64,000 bases of DNA from Nonomuraea indica (GCF_002850745.1 NZ_KZ559483.1:1-64000), one strand, 5' to 3'; positions 25,855-34,097 are shown, counted from the first letter of the stretch. Numbers and translations: made by a program. The notes: a model not told the origin generated them from the sequence alone.

Positions 25855-27276
25855 TCAGGGGGTGCGGTCGAGGATGTGGGGTCGGGTGGCGGCGTAGCGG
25901 GCGCGGATGGCGGGCACGGGGTCGGCCTCGTGAACGGCCGGTGACCGGGACGACCAGTGGACCTCGCCGTCGAGGAGCCAGGCGGCCTGGTAGGCGGCGC
26001 CGTCGGCCACGTACTCGCCCGGGGGCGGCGCCAGGACGGGGCGGCCGAAGACGGTGGGGGCGATGCGGCGGACCGCCTCCGAGCGGGCCCCTCCGCCGAT
26101 CAGCAGCACCCGTTCGGGCGTCACGGCGAGCGCGTCGAGGGCGTCGGCGAGGCCGCAGAGCATGCCCTCGATCGCGGCGCGGGCGAGATGGGCGGGGGTG
26201 GCCGTGGCCAGGGTGAGGCCGTGGACCGAGCCGGTGGCGGCGGGGAGGTTGGGGGTGCGCTCGCCCTCCAGATAGGGGACGAGCGTCAGGCCGTCGGCGC
26301 CCGGCGGCGCCTGGAGCGCCAGCTCGCCGAGACGGTCGAGGTCGACGCCGGTGAGGCGCGCCGCCGCGTCCATGACCCGGGCGGCGTTGAGCGTGCACAC
26401 CAGCGGCAGGAAGCGGCCGGTGGCGTCGGCGAAACCGGCCACCGCCCCGCTCGGGTCGGCGGTCGGCGTGTCGGAGATCGCGAAGGCGGTGCCGGACGTG
26501 CCGATGGACACCACCACGTCGCCGGGCCGCGCGCCCACGCCGAGGGCGGCGGCCATGTTGTCGCCGGTGCCGGGCGCGATCCGCATCGGGCCGCCACCGC
26601 TCACCGCGTCGGCGACCGGGCCCAGGACGCGGGGCAGCAGCGGCACCGCGCCGAAGGCGGACTTCAGCAGGTCGGTGCGGTACGCGCCGGTGGCCGGGGA
26701 CCAGTAGCCGGTGCCGGAGGCGTCGCCCCGGTCGGTGACGAGCAGGTCGAGGGGCGGGGGCGGCGCGTCGGCCCAGGACGGGAAGGGCAGCGCCAGCGCG
26801 CCCGCCAGCCGCCAGGTGAGCCAGTCGTGCGGCAGGCACACCGCGGCCGTGCGGCGGGCGTTGTCGGGCTCGTGCTCGGCGAGCCAGCGCAGCTTGGTGA
26901 CGGTGAACGACGCGACGGGCACGCTGCCCACCGCCTCGGCCCAGGCGGTGGGGCCGCCCAGCTCGGCCACCAGGTCGGCGGCCGCGCCGGCCGAGCGCGT
27001 GTCGTTCCACAGCAGCGCGTCACGCACCACGTGGCCCGACTCGTCGAGGCAGACCATGCCGTGCTGCTGGCCGGCCACGCTGATGGCGGCGACGTCGTCG
27101 AGGCCGCCGGCCTCCTCGACGGCGCGCAGCAGCGCGGCCCACCAGTGGGCGGGATGGACCTCGGTGCCGCCCGGATGGGCGGCCCTGCCCTGTCGTACGA
27201 GCCGCCCGGTGGACACCTCACGGATGACGACCTTGCAGCTCTGCGTCGAGGAGTCGACGCCCGCGACGAGTGTCAT
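25855..27276 (-). CDS. xylB: Xylulokinase
   Basis: This 473-aa FGGY-family carbohydrate kinase should phosphorylate D-xylulose to xylulose 5-phosphate. It has the N-terminal phosphate motif GVDSSTQSCKVV and the xylulokinase-type substrate segment VAGQQHGMVCLDESG. WNDTRS, the VSIGTSGTAFA phosphate-binding turn and LIGGGARSEAVRRIA near the C-terminus complete the pattern. The length is typical. No xylose isomerase or sugar transporter lies next to it in this window. The region upstream contains a LacI/ROK-like half-palindromic site at 27316. Confidence 0.88.
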   Translation of the reverse strand: MTLVAGVDSSTQSCKVVIREVSTGRLVRQGRAAHPGGTEVHPAHWWAALLRAVEEAGGLDDVAAISVAGQQHGMVCLDESGHVVRDALLWNDTRSAGAAADLVAELGGPTAWAEAVGSVPVASFTVTKLRWLAEHEPDNARRTAAVCLPHDWLTWRLAGALALPFPSWADAPPPPLDLLVTDRGDASGTGYWSPATGAYRTDLLKSAFGAVPLLPRVLGPVADAVSGGGPMRIAPGTGDNMAAALGVGARPGDVVVSIGTSGTAFAISDTPTADPSGAVAGFADATGRFLPLVCTLNAARVMDAAARLTGVDLDRLGELALQAPPGADGLTLVPYLEGERTPNLPAATGSVHGLTLATATPAHLARAAIEGMLCGLADALDALAVTPERVLLIGGGARSEAVRRIAPTVFGRPVLAPPPGEYVADGAAYQAAWLLDGEVHWSSRSPAVHEADPVPAIRARYAATRPHILDRTP

Positions 27277-27315
27277 GCGGTCACGCCCGGCAGACCGTCG
27301 TGGCGGGCACGGCGA

Positions 27316-27328
27316 GTGTTAACGCTAC
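27316..27328. promoter_or_regulatory. Candidate sugar-repressor operator upstream of xylB
   Basis: GTGTTAACGCTAC resembles LacI/XylR-type operators (TTAACG core with an imperfect second half). It lies 40 bp upstream of the xylB start in otherwise GC-rich DNA. The dyad is weak, so this is only a suggestion. Confidence 0.35.
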
Positions 27329-27362
27329 CCATGCTCGCATGCTGCACGAGCGGGCGGGCGGA

Positions 27363-27551
27363 TCACAAGCCCGAGGGGTCGCGACCCACGCTGATCTCCT
27401 CGGCGATGCGGCGGATCTCCACCGCGTCCAGCCCCGGCGCCTGGGGCAGCCGGCGCCGCAGCGCGTCCATCACCACCGGCACCGGCTGGCCGGCAAGCTG
27501 CCCCGCGATCCCGTGGACCGCCCTGAACAGCGCCTCGTCCGTGTCACGCAT
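27363..27551 (-). CDS. Small conserved-looking helical protein
   Basis: This 62-aa protein starts at an ATG preceded by GGGGGGTCGG. The sequence (MRDTDEALFRAVHGIAGQL, VVMDALRRRLPQ, LDAVEIRRIAEEIS) reads as three amphipathic helices and has normal third-position GC. It may be a small regulatory protein; I do not recognise the family. It lies between the MarR gene and xylB on the same strand. Confidence 0.6.
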   Translation of the reverse strand: MRDTDEALFRAVHGIAGQLAGQPVPVVMDALRRRLPQAPGLDAVEIRRIAEEISVGRDPSGL

Positions 27552-27625
27552 CCCGACCCCCCGACGTACAAGACCTGGCTCCGACTGTCCGGAGAACCGT
27601 ACGACGTGGCACCGACAGTTTCCCG

Positions 27626-28075
27626 CTAACCCTCCAGCGTGTTCCGCACGGCTCCGCAGATTTCGCTCAGGGCGCGGAGCTGCTCGGGCGTCAGCACGTC
27701 GAACAGACTCCTGCGCACCTCCTCGACATGGCCGGGCGCGGCGGCGGCCAGCGCGTCGAAACCCTGCTCGGTGAGCACGGCGATGTTGCCGCGCCGATCC
27801 TGCGGGCAGGGCTCCCGCCGCGCCCAGCCGCGCTCCTCGAGGCGGGCGACCGCGTGCGAGAGCCGGCTCTGCGAGCACTGGGCGCGCCGGGCCAGCTCGC
27901 TCATCCGCATGCGCCGTTCGGGCGACTCCGACAGCGCCACCAAGATCATGTAGTAGGTGTGCGGCATGCCCGCGTCGCGCTGCAGCTGGCGGTCGAGCGC
28001 CTCGTGGACGAGCTGCGTGGCGGCCAGGAAATCGCGCCAGGTGCGCTGCTCGTCGTCGTCGAGCCATCGGGTCAT
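27626..28075 (-). CDS. MarR family transcriptional regulator
   Basis: This 149-aa regulator has a winged helix at about 55-110 (MRMSELARRAQCSQSRLSHAVARLEERGW, then CPQDRRGNIAVLTEQG as the wing). Helices for dimerisation lie at both ends. TAAACT ends 6 nt before the ATG, indicating leaderless expression. It is divergent from the VOC-family gene across a 61-bp AT-richer gap and probably represses that gene and itself. Confidence 0.85.
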   Translation of the reverse strand: MTRWLDDDEQRTWRDFLAATQLVHEALDRQLQRDAGMPHTYYMILVALSESPERRMRMSELARRAQCSQSRLSHAVARLEERGWARREPCPQDRRGNIAVLTEQGFDALAAAAPGHVEEVRRSLFDVLTPEQLRALSEICGAVRNTLEG

Positions 28076-28088
28076 GCGGGCAGTTTAG

Positions 28089-28118
28089 TTGAACTCTCAT
28101 ATACTTTGGTGGTACATC
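28089..28118 (+). promoter_or_regulatory. Promoter/MarR operator region before the VOC gene
   Basis: TTGAAC (28089-28094) and TACATC (28113-28118) are spaced by 18 bp. AT-rich sequence around TAGTTGAACTCTCATATAC is the likely MarR-binding segment and overlaps the promoters of both divergent genes. Confidence 0.45.
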
Positions 28119-28136
28119 CCGAGAAAGGGGGCCGCC

Positions 28137-28646
28137 ATGCCGGTCCAGCGCCTCAACCATGCCGTCCTCTACGTCCGCGACGTGCAGCGCAGCGTCGCCT
28201 TCTACCGGGAGGCCCTCGGCTTCGACGTCGTCATGAGCCTGCCGGGCGCCGCCTTCCTGCAGGCCGCGGGCTCGTCCAACGACCACGACCTGGGCCTGTT
28301 CGAGATCGGCGCGGGCGCCGCCCCCTCGCCCGCCGGGCGCACCTCGGTCGGCCTCTACCACCTGGCCTGGGAGGTCGACACGCTCGACGAGCTGGAGAGC
28401 GTCGCGACCAGACTGCGGGAGATGGGCTCGCTGGTCGGCGCGTCCGACCACTCCACCACCAAGGCGCTCTACGCGCGCGACCCCGACGGCCTGGAGTTCG
28501 AGGTGTCGTGGCTGGTGCCGGCCGCGCTGATCGACGCGGAGATGCTCGCCGGCCGCCTCAGCACGCGCCCGCTCGACCTCGCCGCGGACAAGCAGCGGTT
28601 CGGCGGCCGGACCCGTGGCGGCGTGGGCGTCTCGACCCCCGCCTGA
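28137..28646 (+). CDS. VOC-superfamily (glyoxalase/dioxygenase-like) protein
   Basis: This 169-aa protein has the paired beta-alpha-beta-beta-beta modules of the vicinal-oxygen-chelate fold. Candidate metal ligands are His in LNHAVLYVRD, the second-module YHLAWEVDT, and Glu in LEFEVSW. It resembles extradiol dioxygenase-like or catechol-type VOC proteins; the substrate is unknown. AGGGGG precedes the ATG at 28137. It is divergent from a MarR gene, the usual setting for a substrate-inducible enzyme. Confidence 0.8.
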   Translation: MPVQRLNHAVLYVRDVQRSVAFYREALGFDVVMSLPGAAFLQAAGSSNDHDLGLFEIGAGAAPSPAGRTSVGLYHLAWEVDTLDELESVATRLREMGSLVGASDHSTTKALYARDPDGLEFEVSWLVPAALIDAEMLAGRLSTRPLDLAADKQRFGGRTRGGVGVSTPA

Positions 28647-28649
28647 TCC

Positions 28650-28669
28650 GGCCGGGCGGGGCCCCGGCC
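28650..28669. terminator. Candidate bidirectional terminator
   Basis: GGCCGGG (28650-28656) and CCCGGCC (28663-28669) form a 7-bp stem with a 6-nt loop. The hairpin lies between the stop codons of the VOC gene (plus) and the 30-aa gene (minus). Confidence 0.55.
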
Positions 28670-28761
28670 TATCGCCTGCGGCTGTACGCCCACACGGCCG
28701 CCACGACGACGACGACGATCACGAAGAGGATCAGGAGCTCGACGGGGCCGATGTTCGGCAT
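28669..28761 (-). CDS. 30-residue single-pass membrane peptide, TatA-like N-terminus
   Basis: The frame encodes 30 residues: MPNIGPVELL, then a run of Ile/Val/Phe forming one TM helix, ending AYSRRR. GGAGG lies 5 nt before the ATG, an excellent ribosome site. The N-terminal GPVELL motif and helix resemble the start of TatA, but the amphipathic helix and tail of TatA are missing. It may be a small membrane regulator. Similar peptides are easily missed by gene callers. Confidence 0.6.
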   Translation of the reverse strand: MPNIGPVELLILFVIVVVVVAAVWAYSRRR

Positions 28762-28840
28762 TGACGCCTCCACCTTGTCCGGGATGTCCCGCTACAGGGT
28801 GATCATCGCACAGGGCGGGCACGACCGGGAGGCGCCGCCG

Positions 28841-29377
28841 TCAGGGCGCGGGTGACGCCCCCGAGGCCCGCTGGCGCTGGTTGAAGCGGCCGACCTTGGC
28901 CCGGTTGCCGCACACGTCCATCCGGCACCAGCGACGGCTGCCGTTCCTGCTCAGGTCGAGGAACCACAGCACGCAGCGCGGATTGCCGCAGCGCCGCACC
29001 CGGTCGGGGCGCTCGCCCAGGACGCGCGCCAGGTCGGCGGCCGCCGTCCATGCGGCATGCCAGGACGGATCGTCCAGCACCAGCATCTCGTACGGCCCGT
29101 CGTCGCCGATCTGAGGCCGCCGGCCGCCGTGGGACAGCACGTCGTTGAGCGGCGCGGAACCGCGCCCTTCGAGCAGGTCGCGCATGGCCGCCCGGGTCCG
29201 TGTGAGCCGGTCGCGCACCCGCTCGGCGTCGTCGCCGCCCGGCAGCCCGTGATCGGCCAGCCAGGCCCGCACGCCCTCCAGCGTGTCGAACTGGTCGACC
29301 AGGGTCTCGTGCTCCACCCAGACGGTGTCCACCAGGTCCAACCCCACAGGCTCGCCACGTAGCGGCCGGATCCTCAC
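28841..29377 (-). CDS. ABATE/CGNR zinc-finger regulator
   Basis: This 178-aa protein has an N-terminal ABATE domain (GLDLVDTVWVEHETLVDQFDT start, central helices). The C-terminal CGNR zinc finger is RCGNPRCVLWFLDLSRN followed by RRWCRMDVCGNRAKVGRF, with four Cys ligands. Such proteins are putative DNA-binding regulators. It is divergent from an alpha/beta hydrolase gene and probably controls it through the dyad at 29387. The GTG start has GAGGGG 5 nt upstream. Confidence 0.85.
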   Translation of the reverse strand: MRIRPLRGEPVGLDLVDTVWVEHETLVDQFDTLEGVRAWLADHGLPGGDDAERVRDRLTRTRAAMRDLLEGRGSAPLNDVLSHGGRRPQIGDDGPYEMLVLDDPSWHAAWTAAADLARVLGERPDRVRRCGNPRCVLWFLDLSRNGSRRWCRMDVCGNRAKVGRFNQRQRASGASPAP

Positions 29378-29386
29378 ACTAACCCC

Positions 29387-29426
29387 TCAAGTCGATTTGA
29401 CCGGTTAACGTCTGCCATGCTATCAC
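29387..29426 (+). promoter_or_regulatory. Promoter with overlapping operator for the alpha/beta hydrolase
   Basis: TTGACC (29397-29402) and TATCAC (29421-29426) are 18 bp apart. A 14-bp dyad, TCAAGTCGATTTGA (29387-29400, one mismatch), overlaps the -35 and lies 9 bp from the divergent CGNR start, a good site for autoregulation and repression. Confidence 0.6.
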
Positions 29427-29458
29427 TTAACCACCAAACGCGAGATAGGGAGTTAGTC

Positions 29459-30313
29459 ATGACCATCAGGTACCGCACCGAGGTGATCGACGGGCTGGAC
29501 GTCTTCTACCGGGAGGCGGGCGACCCCTCAGCGCCCACGCTCGTCCTCCTGCACGGCTTCCCCACCTCGTCGATCGTCTACCAGGAGCTGATCGCCGAGC
29601 TCGCCGACGAGTTCCACCTCATCGCGCCCGACTACCCCGGCTACGGGCACAGCTCGGCCCCCTCCGCCGACGACTGGGACTACACCTTCGACCACCTCGC
29701 CGACGTGGTCGACGGGCTGCTCGACCGGATCGGCGTGACCCGTTACGCCGTCTACGTGCACGACTACGGCGCCCCCGTGGGCTTCCGCCTCGCACTGCGT
29801 CACCCCGAGCGGATCACCGGCATCGTCACCCAGAACGGCAACGCCTACGAGGAGGGCCTGACCCCGTTCTGGGAGCCGATCCGCGCCTACTGGGCCGAGC
29901 CGTCCAAGGAGAACGGGGACGCCCTGCGCGCCCTCCTCACCCGCGAGGCGACGCACTGGCAGTACACCCACGGCGTGCCCGACCCGGGGCTGGTCAACCC
30001 CGACCTCGAGGCCTTCGACCAGGCGTTGCTCGACCGGCCCGGCAACCAGGAGATCCAGCTCGCCCTGTTCCTGGACTACGGCACCAACCCGCCCCGCTAC
30101 CGTGAGTGGCAGGACTACCTGCGCTCCCACCAGCCGCCACTGCTGGCGGTCTGGGGAAGCAACGACGAGATCTTCGGCCCCGACGGCGCGCGCGCCTTCG
30201 CCCGCGATCTCAAGGACGCCCGCATCCATCTCCTGGACGCCGGCCATTTCCCCCTGACGACCGAGCTGGCGCGGAGCGCCGCCCTGATCCGCGAATTCCT
30301 GCGCTCGCTGTGA
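29459..30313 (+). CDS. Alpha/beta hydrolase, epoxide hydrolase/dehalogenase type
   Basis: This 284-aa alpha/beta hydrolase has HGFPTSSIVYQ forming the oxyanion hole and an Asp nucleophile elbow, VHDYGAPVGFRLAL (Asp rather than Ser). An acid lies after VWGSNDEIFGPDG and the catalytic His is in DAGHFPL. An Asp nucleophile is typical of epoxide hydrolases and haloalkane/haloacetate dehalogenases. No signal peptide is seen. AGGGAG lies 6 nt before the ATG at 29459. It is divergent from the CGNR regulator, which suggests induction by its substrate. Confidence 0.82.
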   Translation: MTIRYRTEVIDGLDVFYREAGDPSAPTLVLLHGFPTSSIVYQELIAELADEFHLIAPDYPGYGHSSAPSADDWDYTFDHLADVVDGLLDRIGVTRYAVYVHDYGAPVGFRLALRHPERITGIVTQNGNAYEEGLTPFWEPIRAYWAEPSKENGDALRALLTREATHWQYTHGVPDPGLVNPDLEAFDQALLDRPGNQEIQLALFLDYGTNPPRYREWQDYLRSHQPPLLAVWGSNDEIFGPDGARAFARDLKDARIHLLDAGHFPLTTELARSAALIREFLRSL

Positions 30314-30328
30314 CGGGGCGGTTGGCGT

Positions 30329-30351
30329 CCGGCGGCCGGGGCGGCCGCCGG
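30329..30351 (+). terminator. Terminator after the alpha/beta hydrolase
   Basis: CCGGCGGCC (30329-30337) and GGCCGCCGG (30343-30351) form a perfect 9-bp stem with a 5-nt loop, 16 bp past the stop codon. Confidence 0.7.
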
Positions 30352-30516
30352 CGCCGCCGCGCCGTCGCCGTTCCGGACCTGCCGGGCACGTCGGTGGTCA
30401 GCGGGTACCCGCCGACCGGACGACGGACCGCGCCGGCGGCGCCGTGCCCTCTCGTGGCAGGGGCGCCGGCGGAGGTACCGTGGGCATGTCCGACTCCCGC
30501 GCTTTGGAGAACGGTC

Positions 30517-30756
30517 ATGTCGCGCGACCCTGATCACGTGCTCGACGCCATCGACGGCGCCGTCGACGAATGGGAGACGTTGAGCGCCGACGCCATGCGC
30601 TGGGCGCCTCCGGAGAACAAACAGCCCGACCTGCTGGCCGAGGTGGGCGAGATCCTCGCCCCGCTCACCCACGCGATCACCGAGGTGCTGCGCCCGCTGG
30701 GCGACGCCGTGAACCGCGTGCTCGACCGCCTCGTCGACGACGACGAGGAACGCTGA
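30517..30756 (+). CDS. Small acidic helical protein
   Basis: This 79-aa protein is acidic, with amphipathic helices (DHVLDAIDGAVDEWETLS, ILAPLTHAITEVLRPLGDAV) and a DDDEER tail. GGAGA lies about 7 nt before the ATG. Third-position bias matches coding DNA. I know no function; many actinomycetes carry similar small proteins of unknown role. Confidence 0.6.
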   Translation: MSRDPDHVLDAIDGAVDEWETLSADAMRWAPPENKQPDLLAEVGEILAPLTHAITEVLRPLGDAVNRVLDRLVDDDEER

Positions 30757-30858
30757 CCGGCGGGCCGCCGACGGCATGGTGCCGCCCGAGACGCCGCCGG
30801 AGCGGGCGGGGGTCACGGGTGGTGCTCCGCACGCAGCCCGGACGTAAGCTCAAGGACG

Positions 30859-31031
30859 TGAGCTCCGACACCGTCCGCAGGCGCTTCCACATCGCCCTCC
30901 AGCTGATCGGGGCCCGCCGGTCCGGCGCCGGACACCACCCCACCGGCAAGGGCTCCGAGCCGCGGCCGATCCCCGACGCGCCCGCCCACCGGTCGCACGG
31001 GCGGGTCCCGCTCCCGGAGACGGTCTCCTGA
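30859..31031 (+). CDS. Possible small basic protein coupled to the MarR gene
   Basis: This 57-aa Arg/His/Pro-rich frame runs from a GTG. A TAAGCT box (30844-30849) lies 9 nt upstream, so it could be leaderless. Its TGA overlaps a CTG codon (CTGA, 31028-31031) that opens the frame of the following MarR gene, and GGAG lies 8 nt before that CTG. It may be a short leader whose translation feeds into the regulator. It could also be chance. Confidence 0.35.
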
Positions 31032-31096
31032 CCCGCGACGGCAGGGAGGCGGGCACCGCCTCCCTCGGCGCGCTGCTCCGCCACGTCCACGAGATC

Positions 31097-31549
31097 ATGG
31101 ACGCGGCGATCGCCGACCTGTACACCGATCTCGGCCTGCCCGACTACCGGCCGCGCTTCTCCCCGGTCGTGCGGGCCCTGGCCGGCCAGGGCCCGATGGC
31201 CATCCGCGACCTGGCCGACGCGATCGGCGTCACCCACTCGGCGGCCAGCCAGACGGTGCACCAGATGCGGCGGTCGGGGTTCGTCACACTCGAACGCGGC
31301 GCCGACGCCCGCCACCGCATCGTCCACCTGAGCGAGCGGACCCGCGCGGCGCTGCCGGCCATCGAGGCCGAGTGGGATGCGACGGCCCGCGCGGTCGCCG
31401 CGCTGGAGGCGGAGCTGCCCATGCCGCTCACCGACGTGCTGGCCGCCACCGTCGACGCGCTGCGCCGCAGGCCGTTCCGTGACCGGATCGCGGGCGCTAC
31501 GCGGCAGGCAGACCCAGGTGCCGTGCGATGGCGGCCGTCACCGGAGTGA
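31097..31549 (+). CDS. MarR-type transcriptional regulator (start uncertain)
   Basis: From the ATG at 31097 this is 150 aa, with a winged helix (MAIRDLADAIGVTHSAASQTVHQMRRSGFV, wing ERGADARHRIVHLSERT). The first dimerisation helix appears cut off. The same frame continues upstream without a stop to a CTG at 31028 and there reads SLGALLRHVHEI, the expected helix. A CTG start with GGAG 8 nt upstream would give 173 aa. The last roughly 20 codons overlap the end of the convergent gene at 31497 by 53 bp. Target unknown. Confidence 0.75.
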   Translation: MDAAIADLYTDLGLPDYRPRFSPVVRALAGQGPMAIRDLADAIGVTHSAASQTVHQMRRSGFVTLERGADARHRIVHLSERTRAALPAIEAEWDATARAVAALEAELPMPLTDVLAATVDALRRRPFRDRIAGATRQADPGAVRWRPSPE

Positions 31550-32606
31550 CCGTGGGCAGCGGCGGCCCGGCGTAGTGGCCGGGCTTGTGGGTGCGCAGCA
31601 GCAGCTCGCCGCTGCGTTCCCACTGGAAGCCGTCGCGCTTCAGCAGCCGCGCGAACACCTCGCCCGCCTTGCCGGGGTCCCGCGCGGCCAGCCGTTCGAT
31701 CGGCACCGGCGAGACGGCGTCGCCCCGCAGGTACGCCGTCAGCAGGTCGCGGTGCTCGCGCGTGACGACCAGGCGCGGATCGGCGAAGATCCGCTCCAGC
31801 CGGCCGAAGTCGGCGTAGTAGCCGAGCCCCCGCTCCTCGTCGAAGATCAGCGCCACGGTCTCCGCCTCGGCGAGCCGCTCGGGCAGGTCCGGCTCGGCGG
31901 GCGGCGGGCCGCCCAGCCGCGCCGCCTGGTGGGCGAGATAGCCGCGCATCATGGCGGCCACGTCGGCGCCGGGCAGCACGACGAGGTCGGCGCCAAAGTA
32001 CTCGACGAAGCACCGCCGCTGCTCGCGCTGCGTCTGGCGGGCCTGGGCGAGCAGGACGGGGTTGCGCAGCACCCACGCGGGGTTGGCGAGGGCGAGGTGC
32101 GCCGCGACCGCGGTCAGCGGTTCGAGGGCGGCGGGACCGTGCACCGCCGGAGTGCCGCTGAGCAGCCAGTCGCCGCCGAGCGGGATCAGCCGGCCGACCA
32201 CGAACATGCCCGGGGCCAGCTCGCCGAAGGCGGCGGAACCGAGATTGGAGAAGACGCGGTAGACCAGCTCGTCGACGAGGTTGAACAGCAGCGCGGCGGC
32301 CCCGTCCACGGCGCGCACCTCGTACACGCCCTCCACCACGGTCTTCCAGCTCGTCAGCAGCTCGACGTCGGTCCGGTCGAGGGCTGGCACCTCGGCGAGG
32401 AACCGGTCGATGACCGTGCCGCCGCCCGCCAGCTCGTGCTGGTGGACGAAGAAGTCGACCGGCAGGAAGGCCGCGGCCTCGTCGGCGGGTGGCCCGTCGG
32501 CGAAGAACCGGTCGAGCACGACCCCCAGCTCACGGCCGAACCTGCCTGAGGTGGCGAAGTGGACCAGCTCGGCCTTCAGCTCCACGGCCCGCGCAAGCAT
32601 GCTCAT
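31497..32606 (-). CDS. Uncharacterised protein
   Basis: This 369-aa soluble protein has no signal peptide or TM helix. It has features of a mostly helical N-terminal half (VHFATSGRFGRELGVVLDRFF, SWKTVVEGVYEVRAVDG) and a C-terminal region with FDEERGLGYYADFGRLERIFADP and DGFQWERSGELLLRTHK. I do not recognise the family. GAGGAG lies 5 nt before the ATG at 32606. It sits downstream of the APC permease start on the opposite side of a short gap and overlaps the convergent MarR gene at its 3' end. Confidence 0.7.
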   Translation of the reverse strand: MSMLARAVELKAELVHFATSGRFGRELGVVLDRFFADGPPADEAAAFLPVDFFVHQHELAGGGTVIDRFLAEVPALDRTDVELLTSWKTVVEGVYEVRAVDGAAALLFNLVDELVYRVFSNLGSAAFGELAPGMFVVGRLIPLGGDWLLSGTPAVHGPAALEPLTAVAAHLALANPAWVLRNPVLLAQARQTQREQRRCFVEYFGADLVVLPGADVAAMMRGYLAHQAARLGGPPPAEPDLPERLAEAETVALIFDEERGLGYYADFGRLERIFADPRLVVTREHRDLLTAYLRGDAVSPVPIERLAARDPGKAGEVFARLLKRDGFQWERSGELLLRTHKPGHYAGPPLPTVTPVTAAIARHLGLPAA

Positions 32607-32687
32607 CGTCACTCCTCGTGTCCGGAGTGACACTAACCGCTCCGGCGGCGTTTCCGGGGCGACTTCCCCCAACTCGGCGCCGCGGAC

Positions 32688-34097
32688 CTACGCCCGCGGT
32701 CCGGAGGCGGTCTCCAGCTCGGAGTGGCGGCGGCTGTAGGCGAAGTAGATGACCAGGCCGAGCAGGAACCAGACGGCGAACCGCAGCCAGGTCTCCGGGG
32801 CCAGGAACGTGATCAGCCAGATGGAGAAGATCACGCCGATGGCCGGCACCACCGGCATCCCCGGCGTCCGGAACGTCCTGGGCAGCTCCGGGTGGCGGTA
32901 GCGGAGCACGATCACGGCCACGCAGACCACCACGAACGCCAGCAGGATGCCGATGTTGGTCAGCTCGGCCGCCTCCCTGATGGGCAGGAAGCCCGCGATC
33001 AGGGCCGAGCCGACGCCGACGATCCAGGTGACCCGCGTGGGCACGCGCCGCACGGGGTGCAGCTTGGCGAACCAGTGCGGCAGCAGCCCGTCGCGGCTCA
33101 TCGAGAACCACACGCGCGTCACGCCCAGCATGAACGTGAACATGACGGTCAGGATGCCGACGATGGCCCCGACGGCGATGACGGTCGCCAGCCCCGACAG
33201 CCCCACCGCGGCGAACGCCGAGGAGAAGCCGCTCTCGGGGTCGATCTCGCGGTAGTTCTGCATGCCGGTCAGCACCAGGGTGGCGAGCACGTACAGGATC
33301 ATGGAGATGACCAGCGAGTACATGATCGCCTTGGGCATGTGCCGCTGGGCGTCCTTCGACTCCTCCGCCGCGGTGCTCATCGCGTCGTAGCCGAAGACGG
33401 CGAAGAACACGGTGGCCGCGCCGGTGATCGCCCCGCCGACGCCGAACGGGAAGAACGGCGTGTAGTTCGCGGTGTTGACGTAGAAGAAGCCGACGACGAT
33501 CACCAGCAGCACCACGGCGACCTTGATGGCGACCACGAACGTCTCGAACCTGGCCGCGCTCTTGATGCCGAGGCTCAGCAGGTACGCGATGAGCAGGCAG
33601 AGGATCACCGCGAAGAGGTCCACGACGCGGCCCTCTCCGGTGCCCGGCGCGCCGAGCATCCAGGCGGGCAACTCGACGCCGAGCTGCTGGACGAGGAAGC
33701 CGAAGTAGCCCGAGATGCCGATGGCCACGACGGCGACGATCGCGGTGTACTCCAGGAGCAGGTCCCAGCCGATGAACCAGCCCACGATCTCGCCCAGCAC
33801 GGCGTAGCCGTAGGTATAGGCGGAGCCGGCCTTCGGGATGAGCCCGGCGAACTCGGCGTAGGAGAAGGCCGCGGCGGCGCTGGCCACGCCGGCGATGAGG
33901 AACGAGATGAGCACCGCCGGCCCCGCCGTCTGGTTGGCGACCGCGCCGGCGAGGGCGAAGATGCCCGCGCCGATGATGCCGCCGATGCCGATGGCGGTGA
34001 GCTGCCACAGGCCGAGCGTGCGGGAGAGCTCCCCCTCGTGTTCGGCGGCGATCCGCTCGACGGGTTTGCGGCGGAAGATGCTCCGTGAAGTCACCAT
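32688..34097 (-). CDS. APC-family cationic amino acid permease
   Basis: This 469-aa permease has about 12 TM helices. It shows the APC signature IGIGGIIGAGIFALAG in TM1, SYAEFAGLIPKAGSAYTYGYAVLGE around TM3, FGYDAMSTAAEESKDAQRHMPKAI between TM6 and TM7, and FTFMLGVTRVWFSMSRDGLLP. These place it in the cationic amino acid transporter (CAT) branch. GAGGAGG lies 5 nt before the ATG. Proton or exchange coupling cannot be read from sequence. The start of the gene is preceded by a LuxR remnant on the same strand. Confidence 0.88.
   Translation of the reverse strand: MVTSRSIFRRKPVERIAAEHEGELSRTLGLWQLTAIGIGGIIGAGIFALAGAVANQTAGPAVLISFLIAGVASAAAAFSYAEFAGLIPKAGSAYTYGYAVLGEIVGWFIGWDLLLEYTAIVAVVAIGISGYFGFLVQQLGVELPAWMLGAPGTGEGRVVDLFAVILCLLIAYLLSLGIKSAARFETFVVAIKVAVVLLVIVVGFFYVNTANYTPFFPFGVGGAITGAATVFFAVFGYDAMSTAAEESKDAQRHMPKAIMYSLVISMILYVLATLVLTGMQNYREIDPESGFSSAFAAVGLSGLATVIAVGAIVGILTVMFTFMLGVTRVWFSMSRDGLLPHWFAKLHPVRRVPTRVTWIVGVGSALIAGFLPIREAAELTNIGILLAFVVVCVAVIVLRYRHPELPRTFRTPGMPVVPAIGVIFSIWLITFLAPETWLRFAVWFLLGLVIYFAYSRRHSELETASGPRA

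Noticed and set aside
27270..27629. Plus-strand frame of 119 aa opposite the small helical gene
   Set aside because: No ribosome site or recognisable domain; the opposite 62-aa frame has both a good start and a coherent sequence.
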